DNA of 64,000 nt. It comes from an uncultured Acetatifactor sp. (GTDB lineage: Bacteria > Bacillota > Clostridia > Lachnospirales > Lachnospiraceae). The notes beneath the pieces were generated by a model. That model saw only the letters and a list, made by a program, of their open reading frames with translations. It searched no databases and was not told the DNA's origin. The position numbers and the translations under genes were made by a program. The DNA is taken from positions 45,349 through 109,348 of the forward strand of contig CALWRA010000009.1 in NCBI GenBank assembly GCA_944383825.1, given 5' to 3'. Shown in pieces: positions 1 through 7,704 of this stretch (within the stretch, counting starts at the first letter, position 1; the number at the start of each line of letters is the position of its first letter).

Positions 1-339
1 TTCCGTTTTAATGCCAAGGGGCTTCATCTCAGCTTCCGTGAGAGGAACCGGCTTGCTTCCCGGCCCCACAAATCCCGTAACGCCGCGGGTGTTGCGCACC
101 ACATACCAGGTGTCGTCGTTCATTTCCATATTAAGAAGCACATAACCGGGAAACATCTTCTTGGGCACAGTTCTCTTGGCCCCGTTCTTGATCTCCACAA
201 CGTCCTGCATCGGGACTCTCACTTCCAAAATCTGCTCCGCAAGGTGCTTGTTGTTCTCAATGGTCTTCTCAATATTGGCCTTGACCTTGTTCTCATATCC
301 GGAATAGGTATGCACTACGTACCATTTTGCCTCTGCCAT
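1..339 (-). CDS. nusG: Transcription termination/antitermination protein NusG (N-terminal part)
   Basis: This is the first 113 residues of NusG, cut by the window edge, so the C-terminal KOW domain is not visible. The visible part is the NGN domain, which in this family binds the RNA polymerase clamp and modulates pausing and termination. Diagnostic segments are AKWYVVHTYSGYENKV at residues 4-19, the KMFPGYVLLNME core and WYVVRNTRGVTGFVG. It begins at an ATG 15 bases after the end of secE on the same strand, the standard secE-nusG arrangement, and is almost certainly cotranscribed with rpmG and secE. Confidence 0.97.
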   Translation of the reverse strand, partial: MAEAKWYVVHTYSGYENKVKANIEKTIENNKHLAEQILEVRVPMQDVVEIKNGAKRTVPKKMFPGYVLLNMEMNDDTWYVVRNTRGVTGFVGPGSKPVPLTEAEMKPLGIKTE

Positions 340-354
340 ACAATCACCCTCGCT

Positions 355-570
355 CTATAATGATGTTAAGAAATTCACTCCATATTGGATCACATAATCC
401 AGGATGGCGATGATCACTCCCACCACGACCGAAATTGCAACAACCGCTATGGACTGCTTTAAGGTAGTATGTCTGTCCGGCCATGAAACTTTCTTGAATT
501 CAGCTTTTACGCCTTTGAAAAAGCTTGGACGCGCCTGCTTTTCTGTGGAATCTCCCATTTTAACCTCCAT
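355..570 (-). CDS. secE: Preprotein translocase subunit SecE
   Basis: This 71-residue protein has the usual short Gram-positive SecE form: a charged cytoplasmic N-terminus, the conserved amphipathic stretch FFKGVKAEFKKVSWPDR, then one membrane helix at about residues 40-65. SecE clamps SecY in the protein-conducting channel of the cytoplasmic membrane. The VSWPDR motif is the family hallmark. The gene lies between rpmG and nusG in the order normal for Firmicutes. An alternative start at Met5 would remove only four residues. Confidence 0.96.
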   Translation of the reverse strand: MEVKMGDSTEKQARPSFFKGVKAEFKKVSWPDRHTTLKQSIAVVAISVVVGVIIAILDYVIQYGVNFLTSL

Positions 571-585
571 AAATAGAACGGCTGA

Positions 586-735
586 TTATTTGGTTTCCTT
601 ATGCACCGTATGGGTTCTGCAGAATCTGCAGTATTTCTTAATTTCCATTCTGTCGGGATGAGTCTTCTTGTCCTTGGTAGTATTGTAGTTACGCTGCTTG
701 CATTCCGTACATGCCAAAGTAATTTTTGTACGCAT
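586..735 (-). CDS. rpmG: 50S ribosomal protein L33
   Basis: This 49-codon gene encodes a protein starting [17 protein letters not shown] and ending THTVHKETK. It has the CxxC...CxxC zinc-binding pattern (CTEC and CRFC) of the zinc-containing form of ribosomal protein L33. A GGAGGT ribosome binding site lies just before the ATG. It is the first gene of the rpmG-secE-nusG unit, a common order in Firmicutes, and a good promoter sits about 100 bases upstream. The length is exactly that expected for the family. Confidence 0.96.
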   Translation of the reverse strand: MRTKITLACTECKQRNYNTTKDKKTHPDRMEIKKYCRFCRTHTVHKETK

Positions 736-833
736 TTTTCTACCTCCACGTATGTTTTCTCTTCTCTTTAATAAAGGATTCTCGTAATAAATTTAAGCAT
801 AAAAAAAAGACCTAAATCTTATCTCGCCTGACT

Positions 834-863
834 AATATAACACAGCCGGGCCTTTTTCGTCAA
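834..863 (-). promoter_or_regulatory. Vegetative promoter of rpmG-secE-nusG
   Basis: Reading the minus strand, TTGACG (rc of 858-863) and TATATT (rc of 834-839) are separated by 18 bases. Both boxes match sigma-A consensus at five of six positions. The only gene downstream in this orientation is rpmG, about 100 bases away. Confidence 0.7.
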
Positions 864-913
864 CAGTTTTTTCCAGCACGCCGGCAAAGGCACGGGAAGT
901 CCTTTTTTCCTAA

Positions 914-942
914 TTGTTTCCCGACGTTTTATATGGTAGAAT
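914..942 (+). promoter_or_regulatory. Candidate promoter and leader hairpin before the FliD-like gene
   Basis: TTGTTT (914-919) and TAGAAT (937-942) are spaced by 17 bases; the -35 box is weak. A seven-base-pair hairpin, CGGAAAA/TTTTCCG at 971-977 and 985-991, lies in the predicted leader shortly before the AAGGAGG ribosome binding site. I see no sigma-28 type box here, which is notable for a flagellar-like gene. Confidence 0.4.
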
Positions 943-1012
943 ATAGTAGAATAATTGGATCATCTGACAGCGGAAAAACAGAGCTTTTCCGTGCAGAGGA
1001 AGGAGGCTCATC

Positions 1013-2305
1013 ATGGGAGCAGCCCTTAACATGATATATAATCATTATCTTGCTTCATACAATTCCAGACGGCTGACACGCTTTGACGCACACAAGCGAA
1101 GTGAGCTCCGCAATGTGTATAATTCCATGGTAAAAATAAACAGGGACGCCCCCTGGTATCTTCCCGCCAGCCCCCAGGCCCAGCAATATGCAGTGGAGCT
1201 GAAAGAAAGCGCCCGCAATCTGCACAACACTATTGCCTGTCTTGGAGGCCTTGAAGAAAACGGACTGTTTGACCAGAAAAGCGCTTACTCCTCCGATCCG
1301 GAGTTTGTGTCCGCTTCCTACACAGGTCCCCATTCACCGAAAGAGACCGTGCCGGAATTTGATGTGGAAGTCTTTTCTCTCGCCTCTCCACAGAAAAACC
1401 AGGGGCTGTTTTTAGAAGATACGAAGGTTTCGCTGGCGCCAGGTTCTTACTCAATCGATATAGGCATAGGCGAAATGAGCTATGAATTTCAATTTGCATT
1501 GGATGGAACAGAGACAAACGGGCAGCTTCAGGAACGCCTTGCCAGGCTGATCAACAGCTCGGCTGTAGGTATCCGGGCCTCACTGGCGCAGTCCGATTCC
1601 CGCACTTCCCTTCAATTGGTATCTGAAACAACCGGAGTTCCTTCGGGCAGGCCGCGCATATTCCAGGTCAGCGACGACCATACCAGCAAAATGCCAGGAA
1701 CTGTAGCTTATCTGGGGTTGAATAATATGGTCGGGGAAGCGTCCGACGCCACCATTTCCGTCAACGGAAGCAGGAAGAGTTCATCTTCCAACCAGATGAC
1801 TCTTGAAGGCTTCTTTGACATCCTGCTGAAAAAGGTTACTCCCATAGAAAAGCCTGTACATATTGGACTGAAAACAGATACCGAATCTCTTACCGACAAC
1901 ATCACCCAGCTTATGGACGGTTATAATGCCTTTATCAGAGCCGTCTCTTCTCTCCAAAGCGCACAGACCAAGAGTCTGCAGCTGATGCACGAGCTGGAGG
2001 ATATTGCCTCTGACTACAGCAGTCTTATGGAGCCTGCGGGCTTGAGCCTCACTGATGACGGCACCGTGAGCGTGGAGCGGGAGCTGCTGCACCAGACGGC
2101 CGCCCGAACCCAGGATGCCGCTCAGACCTTTGGCTTTATAAAAAATTTTTGTAACCGCCTGCTGCGCAAAAGCAGCCAAATATCCTTAAATCCTATGAAA
2201 TACGTTGAAAAAAAGGTGGTGGCCTACAAAAATCCCGGTCATAGCTTTGTAAGCCCCTATTCTCCAGGCTCCTACAGCGGCATGATGTTCAACGGATATT
2301 GTTAA
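1013..2305 (+). CDS. FliD-like flagellar hook-associated protein (isolated paralogue)
   Basis: This 430-residue protein resembles the middle and C-terminal part of FliD, the filament cap. It shows the segment DATISVNGSRKSSSSNQMTL (about residues 244-263) followed by LKTDTESLTDNITQLMDGYN, equivalent to the FliD pattern of an exposed v-G-k-x-x-S/T-x-N turn and a long helix ending in yN. It lacks a normal FliD N-terminus, beginning instead with helical MIYNHYLASYNSRRLTRF, and ends in an unusual Pro/Ser/Gly/Tyr tail with a terminal Cys. A second, complete fliD is in the flagellar operon at 37.1-38.6 kb. This gene stands alone between the ribosomal-secretion genes and a carboxylase gene, so an export or cap-related role is inference. 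AAGGAGG precedes the ATG. Confidence 0.65.
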   Translation: MGAALNMIYNHYLASYNSRRLTRFDAHKRSELRNVYNSMVKINRDAPWYLPASPQAQQYAVELKESARNLHNTIACLGGLEENGLFDQKSAYSSDPEFVSASYTGPHSPKETVPEFDVEVFSLASPQKNQGLFLEDTKVSLAPGSYSIDIGIGEMSYEFQFALDGTETNGQLQERLARLINSSAVGIRASLAQSDSRTSLQLVSETTGVPSGRPRIFQVSDDHTSKMPGTVAYLGLNNMVGEASDATISVNGSRKSSSSNQMTLEGFFDILLKKVTPIEKPVHIGLKTDTESLTDNITQLMDGYNAFIRAVSSLQSAQTKSLQLMHELEDIASDYSSLMEPAGLSLTDDGTVSVERELLHQTAARTQDAAQTFGFIKNFCNRLLRKSSQISLNPMKYVEKKVVAYKNPGHSFVSPYSPGSYSGMMFNGYC

Positions 2306-3927
2306 AGCGGAATATTGCCGTGTTTTTTCTGCGGCTGTTCCGCTTTTTTTGTTTTCAGCATTTTCAGAGCCTTCAGAATTTTATCCCTGGATTCCTCCGG
2401 CTTAATCACCTCGTTCACATATCCTCGGGCAGCCGCCACATAGGGATTTAAAAAGCGCTCCTCATACTCTTTCTTGCACTGAGCACGCATGGCCTCCGGA
2501 TCAGATGCCGCCTTGATTTTTCTTTTGAAGGCTATGTTTACGGCTCCCTCCGCTCCCATTACGGCAATTTCCGCGATGGGCCATGCAAATACCATATCCG
2601 CCCCCATTTCCTTAGAATTCATGGCAATGTATGCGCCTCCGTAGGCTTTTCTCATAATCAGCGTAATCTTGGGCACGGTAGCCTCAGAGTAAGCATAGAG
2701 CACCTTGGCTCCATGGCGTATGATCCCGTTGTGCTCCTGGGCAGTTCCCGGAAGAAAAGCAGGCACATCCACGAGCGTAATCAGCGAAATATTAAAGCAG
2801 TCGCAGAAACGGATAAAGCGGGCCATCTTATCAGAAGCGTGATAGTCCAGGGAACCCGCGAGCTGATTGGGCTGGTTTGCAACTACTCCTACGCTTTCCC
2901 CGTTCATCCTTGCGAACCCAACGACAACGTTGGGAGCAAATTCCTTCTGGACCTCAAAGAAGCTGTCCTTATCTACAATGCAGGCGATCACCTTCTTTAC
3001 ATCGTAGGCGTTGCGGGAATTCCACGGCACAATGTCCTGGAGTCTCTCGCAGGGATTTTCACTGCTTTGAGCCGGCTGCTTTCTATGGGATCGGAATTTT
3101 TCAAACACCTTGTTTACCGAAAAAAGAAGGGACTCCTTCTCCTCAATGTGCTGCACTGTCGGCGCCTTCTCCAGAAAGCTTCCCGGCAGATAGGCCAAAA
3201 GCTTCCTGACAGCCATCAGACATTCTCCCTCGGTGTCGAAGGTAAAATGAGAAACGCCGCTTTTTTTCGCATGAACATCCGCCCCTCCCAGCTCTTCAAC
3301 GCTGACCTCTTCGTTGATTACGGTCTTTACCACGTCAGGACCCGTGATGAACATTTTGGAGGTTTCCCTGACCATAAAAATGAAATCACAGATGGCCGGA
3401 GCATAGCAGGCGCCTCCGGAGCAGGGCCCGAGAATTACCGCAATCTGAGGAATCATGCCGGATGCCTTCGTATGCCGCAGAAACATACCGCTGTAGCCGC
3501 TTAAGGAAGAAATACCCTCCTCAATCCTGGCTCCTCCGCTGTCGTTGATACAGATTAACGGCGCTTTCATTTCCATAGCCATATCCTGTATTCTCGTAAT
3601 TTTAAAGGAATGGTACTCTCCCAGAGTTCCTCCGATCACCGTAAAGTCCTCGCTTGCCGCGAACACCAACCGCCCATCTATTTCGCCGTACCCTGTCACC
3701 ACACCATCGCCCGGCGTTCTGCGTTTATCCAGATCAAAATCATCAATCCTGGATTCCACAAAGCCGTCAACCTCAACAAAGGTATCTTTATCAAACAGCA
3801 TCTCCAAACGCTCTCGTGCCGTCATTTTCCCCTGTGCGTGCTGCTTGTCGATTTTCAGCTGTCCTCCGCCGAGAGCTGCCTTTCCTCTTCTTTCTTCCAA
3901 ATCTGCCAATGCTTGTTCCCAGTTCAT
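2302..3927 (-). CDS. Acyl-CoA carboxyltransferase subunit (methylmalonyl/propionyl-CoA type)
   Basis: This 541-residue protein has the two crotonase-fold halves of the biotin-dependent carboxyltransferase family (MmdA/PccB). The N-terminal half contains GKMTARERLEMLFD and the oxyanion segment NDSGGARIEEG; the C-terminal half contains LITLVDVPAFLPGTAQEHNG and RKAYGGAYIAM. Such subunits move CO2 between carboxybiotin and an acyl-CoA, either in a Na+-pumping decarboxylase or an acyl-CoA carboxylase. No biotin carrier or membrane subunit lies next to it, so the complex and substrate cannot be fixed from this window. GGAG precedes the ATG. Upstream is an inverted repeat like a fatty-acid regulator box, consistent with acyl-CoA metabolism. 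Confidence 0.9.
   Translation of the reverse strand: MNWEQALADLEERRGKAALGGGQLKIDKQHAQGKMTARERLEMLFDKDTFVEVDGFVESRIDDFDLDKRRTPGDGVVTGYGEIDGRLVFAASEDFTVIGGTLGEYHSFKITRIQDMAMEMKAPLICINDSGGARIEEGISSLSGYSGMFLRHTKASGMIPQIAVILGPCSGGACYAPAICDFIFMVRETSKMFITGPDVVKTVINEEVSVEELGGADVHAKKSGVSHFTFDTEGECLMAVRKLLAYLPGSFLEKAPTVQHIEEKESLLFSVNKVFEKFRSHRKQPAQSSENPCERLQDIVPWNSRNAYDVKKVIACIVDKDSFFEVQKEFAPNVVVGFARMNGESVGVVANQPNQLAGSLDYHASDKMARFIRFCDCFNISLITLVDVPAFLPGTAQEHNGIIRHGAKVLYAYSEATVPKITLIMRKAYGGAYIAMNSKEMGADMVFAWPIAEIAVMGAEGAVNIAFKRKIKAASDPEAMRAQCKKEYEERFLNPYVAAARGYVNEVIKPEESRDKILKALKMLKTKKAEQPQKKHGNIPL
2304..2350 (+). terminator. Intrinsic terminator inside the 3' end of the convergent carboxyltransferase gene
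   Basis: AAAGCGGAA (2304-2312) pairs with TTCCGCTTT (2338-2346), with an inner GCCG/CGGC pair in the loop and a T run to 2350. It starts at the stop codon of the FliD-like gene and lies wholly within the coding sequence of the opposite gene. The two stop codons overlap. Confidence 0.7.
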
Positions 3928-3964
3928 GATAACTCCTATTCCTATAATATTTAATTCCCAAATT

Positions 3965-3994
3965 ATTTTAATTTCAATTTATTTGAATTTCAAA
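3965..3994 (-). promoter_or_regulatory. Promoter of the carboxyltransferase gene overlapped by a FabT-like box
   Basis: On the minus strand TTGAAA (rc of 3988-3993) and TAAAAT (rc of 3965-3970) are 17 bases apart. Overlapping the -35 box is a perfect inverted repeat, TTTGA-ATT-TCAAA (3982-3994). This fits the TTTGA-N3-TCAAA form of boxes bound by FabT-type MarR regulators of fatty-acid genes in Firmicutes. Repression by blocking the -35 box is inference. Confidence 0.5.
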
Positions 3995-4022
3995 CTATTA
4001 AACATGATAACAGTATTCCCAT

Positions 4023-4057
4023 AAAAAAGCAAGCAGATTTTTCATCTGCCTGCTTTT
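4023..4057 (-). terminator. Intrinsic terminator of glf
   Basis: Plus-strand AAGCAAGCAGAT (4027-4038) and ATCTGCCTGCTT (4044-4055) pair with one mismatch. On the minus strand the stem is followed by a run of Ts, five bases beyond the glf stop codon. Confidence 0.85.
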
Positions 4058-4061
4058 CCTT

Positions 4062-5183
4062 TTATAGGCCAAGCTGCTCCTGCGCCATTGCAAGGGCCGC
4101 CTCTATGACCTTATCCATGTCGTAATAACGGTATTGCCCCAGCCTGCCTCCAAAAAGCACATTCCTCTCCCGGGCTGCCAGTTCCCGATACTGCTCATAG
4201 AGTCTGTTGTTGCGCTCATCGTTGATAGGATAATAGGGCTCCTCCCCTTTCTTCCAGCCAGCCGGATACTCTCTGGTAATAATCGTATCCGGCTGCGTTC
4301 CGAACTCAAAATGCTTGTGTTCTATAATTCGTGTATAGGGTACCTGCCTTTCAGTGTAATTGACCACTGCGTTTCCCTGAAAATTGGCACAATCCTCCAG
4401 AATTTCCTCCTCAAAGCGCAAGGACCTGTACTGCAGCTCTCCCAGGCAATAGTCAAAATACTCGTCAATCATGCCGGTGTACAGCACCTTTTCAAATTCA
4501 TCCGGCTCCGCCTTTTCATTATTTCCTGCCAGAAATTCCTGGTATGAAATTCCAAGCCGCACCTGCATTTTCCCCAGAAGCTTCTCCACAATTCGTGTGT
4601 ATCCTCCTATGGGAATTCCCTGATAACGGTCTGTAAAATAGTTATTGTCATAAGTAAATCTTACCGGCAGACGCTTAATAATGAAAGCCGGCAGCTCCCT
4701 GCAGTCCCTTCCCCACTGCTTTTCCGTATACCCCTTTACCAATTTCTCATAGACATCTCTTCCTACCAGGGACAGAGCCTGTTCTTCCAGATTCTGCGGA
4801 TTTTCCACTGTGGAGTCCCTGCGCTGCCTTTCAATTATCTCCATAGCCTCTTTGGGAGTGCGTATCCCCCACATTCTGCTGAAGGTGTTCATATTGAAGG
4901 GCAGATTGTACAGCTCATTCCTCCAGATTGCCACCGGCGAATTTACATAATTGTTAAATTCTGCGAATTGATTGATATACTCCCATATATATTTATTGGA
5001 GGTGTGAAAAATATGAGCGCCATATTTATGCACCTGTATCCCCTTTTCTTCACAGGTATATATATTGCCGCCGATGTTTTTCCTTTTATCGATCAGCAGA
5101 CACGTCTTCCCCGCCTTCTCCATTTCATGGGCAAAGACAGCTCCAAACAGGCCTGTTCCGACAATCAGCCAATCAAATTTCAT
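4062..5183 (-). CDS. glf: UDP-galactopyranose mutase
   Basis: This 373-residue protein is a clear Glf. It has an N-terminal FAD-binding Rossmann motif (WLIVGTGLFGAVFAHE, residues 5-20), DKRKNIGGNIYT, KYGAHIFHTSN, and the C-terminal GRLGQYRYYDMDKVI signature. The enzyme interconverts UDP-galactopyranose and UDP-galactofuranose through a flavin-sugar adduct in the cytoplasm, providing galactofuranose for surface glycans. Length matches the family. Its ATG overlaps the stop of the upstream HTH gene by four bases (ATGA), so the two are translationally coupled and expressed together from the promoter at 5.6 kb. Confidence 0.96.
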   Translation of the reverse strand: MKFDWLIVGTGLFGAVFAHEMEKAGKTCLLIDKRKNIGGNIYTCEEKGIQVHKYGAHIFHTSNKYIWEYINQFAEFNNYVNSPVAIWRNELYNLPFNMNTFSRMWGIRTPKEAMEIIERQRRDSTVENPQNLEEQALSLVGRDVYEKLVKGYTEKQWGRDCRELPAFIIKRLPVRFTYDNNYFTDRYQGIPIGGYTRIVEKLLGKMQVRLGISYQEFLAGNNEKAEPDEFEKVLYTGMIDEYFDYCLGELQYRSLRFEEEILEDCANFQGNAVVNYTERQVPYTRIIEHKHFEFGTQPDTIITREYPAGWKKGEEPYYPINDERNNRLYEQYRELAARERNVLFGGRLGQYRYYDMDKVIEAALAMAQEQLGL

Positions 5184-5530
5184 TTGCTCTTTTTTCCTTT
5201 AGCCTTATATTTATCAATCTGTACAAAATCATCCATAAGTTCAAGCACTTTGTCCCTGCCCGTCTGGTTCAGCTTTACGTAATACTGCATAACTCTGTTC
5301 TCCAGAAGCTGGGCTCCCAGTGAAGTATCCCTTTCCAGAGATGAAAAATCCACGGGATTGAGACTCAGCTTGTCACACATTTTAATTACGGTTCCGTAAG
5401 CCATACCCTCTATTCCACGCTCAAGAGCCGTAACAAGCGTGCTGTAGGGGATGTTCATTTCCAATGCAAACTGGCGCACACTGCGGTACTGCCTCAAAAT
5501 TTCCTTTTTTAAAATTTCTGCTTTTGTCAT
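5180..5530 (-). CDS. XRE-type HTH transcriptional regulator coupled to glf
   Basis: This is a 116-residue protein if it starts at MTKAEILKKEILRQ. The frame is open a further 36 codons upstream, but a GGAGG eight bases before this ATG decides the start. The N-terminal 60 residues form a Cro/C1-type helix-turn-helix (SVRQFALEMNIPYSTLVTALERG), and the C-terminal part is helical and charged, ending in a lysine-rich tail. It probably binds DNA and may control its own promoter and glf, with which it shares a four-base overlap. Targets are unknown. Confidence 0.8.
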   Translation of the reverse strand: MTKAEILKKEILRQYRSVRQFALEMNIPYSTLVTALERGIEGMAYGTVIKMCDKLSLNPVDFSSLERDTSLGAQLLENRVMQYYVKLNQTGRDKVLELMDDFVQIDKYKAKGKKSK

Positions 5531-5578
5531 CTTCATGTCCTCCATATTTCTGTCAGTTTGTGTATAGTATATAGAGTT

Positions 5579-5607
5579 AATATACGATATTGCGTGTGCT
5601 ATTTCAA
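5579..5607 (-). promoter_or_regulatory. Vegetative promoter of the HTH regulator-glf unit
   Basis: On the minus strand TTGAAA (rc of 5602-5607) is followed after exactly 17 bases by TATATT (rc of 5579-5584), with AT-rich TATATACTATAC sequence just downstream that could hold an operator. It points at the HTH gene start at 5530. Confidence 0.7.
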
Positions 5608-5649
5608 GACAAAATCTAAAAATTAAGATTCTTAACAAAACCTTTAGAA

Positions 5650-6540
5650 TTAAGGCGCCTCCATGCCATAAATTTGGACAACTTCCAGCAGCGGACTCTC
5701 ATAAATATCCCTTGGAGTAACTATTTTCCCTCCATCGCTGTCCAGGTCATAGCCAAACAGGCTGTAGGCATACCATACCAGATGAGCGCACTGCGTACCG
5801 CTCAATTCTGCAGCAGCTTGATCCGCCTCAAATAAATTGCCGGCAGCAGAGTATTCCTCCTTATCCTGTCCATCCCACAGTCCTGCCGTAAGCCTATAGG
5901 GCACGCCCGTCAGGTTTTCCTCGGCATAATCGGCAATCCTACTGCGTTCCTCCGAAGAAACATCCTTCAGACGCAGAACAGCGAAGGAAGGATATTCTTC
6001 CCAGTTGTCCAAACGCAAAAAAGCCGTATCTGTTCCCGGTACTCTGGCCTCCAGAGTAATACGCCTTTCGGCGTCTGTTACAATGCCCGCATGGCCGCTG
6101 CGCCATCCGAAAAAATGGCAGTTGAAGTTTATCAGAATATCGCCATCTTCCACAACGGGAATCACCTGGCCTTTTCCTTCCTCCCCTGTCAATCGCTCTG
6201 CTCTGGAAACTATGGTATTAGGGGAGCATTCCACCTCCACCTCTGAAAAAAAACGCTCCTGGAGTATCGGCAGTTCAGTCTGCAGACCCGCCTCCCACAA
6301 CGCCTTCACCCCACTGGGGCCAAGCCCCGTCTGCCTGAAGAGAAGGTCATAATCTTCCTCTGTAAGAGACGCTTGGTCTTCACCTGCCTGATTTGTAAAA
6401 CGGGAAATATCCTCCCTGGGATAACCTGGACTGATGTGGGCCTTCTTTTCCGCAGCCTCTGTCCACAAAAGAAGCATAAGCACAGCCGCAAGAGATAGCT
6501 TCGCAGCCCAAACCCGTCTCATAAGCTTTTTCTTTTTCAA
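5650..6540 (-). CDS. YiiX-like permuted NlpC/P60 cysteine hydrolase, exported
   Basis: This 296-residue protein has a basic N-terminus and a hydrophobic segment (LSLAAVLMLLLW), read as a signal peptide or anchor. The mature part shows the circularly permuted NlpC/P60 order: GDILINF then SGHAGIVTD with the putative catalytic His come first, and QCAHLVWYAYSLFG with the putative catalytic Cys comes near residue 245. Members cleave amide or ester bonds in cell-wall peptides or lipids; the substrate here is unknown. The start is TTG with AAGG nine bases upstream; an ATG six codons in has no better site. It is separated by about 210 bases from the glycan operon. Confidence 0.75.
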   Translation of the reverse strand: MKKKKLMRRVWAAKLSLAAVLMLLLWTEAAEKKAHISPGYPREDISRFTNQAGEDQASLTEEDYDLLFRQTGLGPSGVKALWEAGLQTELPILQERFFSEVEVECSPNTIVSRAERLTGEEGKGQVIPVVEDGDILINFNCHFFGWRSGHAGIVTDAERRITLEARVPGTDTAFLRLDNWEEYPSFAVLRLKDVSSEERSRIADYAEENLTGVPYRLTAGLWDGQDKEEYSAAGNLFEADQAAAELSGTQCAHLVWYAYSLFGYDLDSDGGKIVTPRDIYESPLLEVVQIYGMEAP

Positions 6541-6565
6541 TGCAGTATACCTTTTTAAAGCTTAT

Positions 6566-6581
6566 TATTTCCGCGGAAATA
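6566..6581. repeat. 16-base perfect palindrome upstream of the YiiX-like gene
   Basis: TATTTCCGCGGAAATA at 6566-6581 is a perfect palindrome 25 bases upstream of the start of the hydrolase gene. It could be an operator for a dimeric repressor; no partner regulator is identified. Confidence 0.4.
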
Positions 6582-6675
6582 GCGTTTTATGCCACTGTTG
6601 TTTTCAAGCATGGATAAAATATACTAATATCGAGCCGACACTTTTATAATCCAATCGAAGGTACAGCTACATAAG

Positions 6676-6700
6676 CAAAAAGAAGCCATGAGGCTCTGCT
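6676..6700 (-). terminator. Possible terminator of the long glycan operon
   Basis: On the minus strand AGAGCC-TCAT-GGCTTCT is followed by TTTTT about 55 bases after the last gene of the operon. The stem is short (four strong pairs plus a wobble), so the call is tentative. Confidence 0.4.
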
Positions 6701-6751
6701 ACAACCCCACGGCTACATCTGCATACATGCTACCTGATCAAATCAGCTTTT

Positions 6752-7681
6752 TCAAAGATCACACCCTGTATTTTTTGCACTTAAAATATATTTATCAAAG
6801 TCTTCTCTGGAAACAGCAATCGGAACCTCCTTATATCCTTTTGAAACAAGATATAACGCTCTGTGCAATCCATCATACATATTGAAGTGTCCGCTTTCAT
6901 TCCAAGAGCATAATGACGGAGAATCCGTAAAAAAGTTCATTTCATACTTATATGCCTGTTCAAAGACTTCATACAGTCTCTTTCGATCTTCCAATAAGCT
7001 CTCCTTCTCTTCTTGTGTTATCCTTCCCTGCAATTCCAAATAGGATGAGGGATCCGCTTCTTGATTCCGGCAATATTGAAATAGCTTTATATACGGATAC
7101 ATCTCTTCAATTCTCTTGTCAATATATTGAGTCATCAATTCATCATTGATTTTCCACCTTTTTTTGATTTCGTCTGCCAAACGTGTTCCTGAATATAAAC
7201 TGGTAATGGGACACCAAAATATAACCTTCGTTTCATTTTTCTCAATAACCACATCACCAGTATCTCCCATTTCGCACCCGTAAATGGGAACATTTTTTAT
7301 ATGTGCAAAATCAAACTCCTGCAGTCGAGCATAATTTTTCCTGTATTGTTTGCGTACAGACAGCGGTTCTTTTATATGCATGGGCAAATAAAGCAGTTTA
7401 CAAAATCCGGCGTTACCTAATCTTTCAGCTACTATTTCCTGCTGCAATCCGTTTCTCAAACTTAAAATGACCACTGCATCCCTGGAAATTACTTCCTCCG
7501 CAATATCCGGCCGACGCACTATTCTTCCGCAGATCTCCACAATATTGTCAGGATTCTGATCGATAAATCCTTCAACATTATAGCCTTGCCTTAGCAATTC
7601 CTGACAATAATTTTCCGCAATTAACCCCGCGCCGTAAATCCATATTCTGGAATCCTTCTCCAAGTCAAAACACTTTTTCAT
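6752..7681 (-). CDS. Protein of unknown function: Rossmann-like N-terminus plus GLHR domain
   Basis: This 309-residue protein is the last gene of the glycan operon. Residues 1-110 form a nucleotide-binding-like domain with IWIYGAGLIAENYC, then VEGFIDQNP; the same kind of domain opens two other proteins of this operon. The C-terminal region contains HFNMYDGLHRALYLVSKGY and PIAVSREDFDKY, a G-x-HR arrangement resembling the ParB/sulfiredoxin nucleotide-binding motif, but I cannot assign a family firmly. Between them is a charged helical stretch. Its position next to the phosphoramidate enzymes suggests a role in assembling or transferring the modified sugar; that is inference. Confidence 0.55.
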   Translation of the reverse strand: MKKCFDLEKDSRIWIYGAGLIAENYCQELLRQGYNVEGFIDQNPDNIVEICGRIVRRPDIAEEVISRDAVVILSLRNGLQQEIVAERLGNAGFCKLLYLPMHIKEPLSVRKQYRKNYARLQEFDFAHIKNVPIYGCEMGDTGDVVIEKNETKVIFWCPITSLYSGTRLADEIKKRWKINDELMTQYIDKRIEEMYPYIKLFQYCRNQEADPSSYLELQGRITQEEKESLLEDRKRLYEVFEQAYKYEMNFFTDSPSLCSWNESGHFNMYDGLHRALYLVSKGYKEVPIAVSREDFDKYILSAKNTGCDL

Positions 7682-7704
7682 TTATTTTCCGCACACCTCG
7701 CTAT

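Noticed and set aside
5531..5638. Upstream extension of the HTH regulator
   Set aside because: The extension would run through the promoter, while GGAGG sits correctly before the internal ATG.
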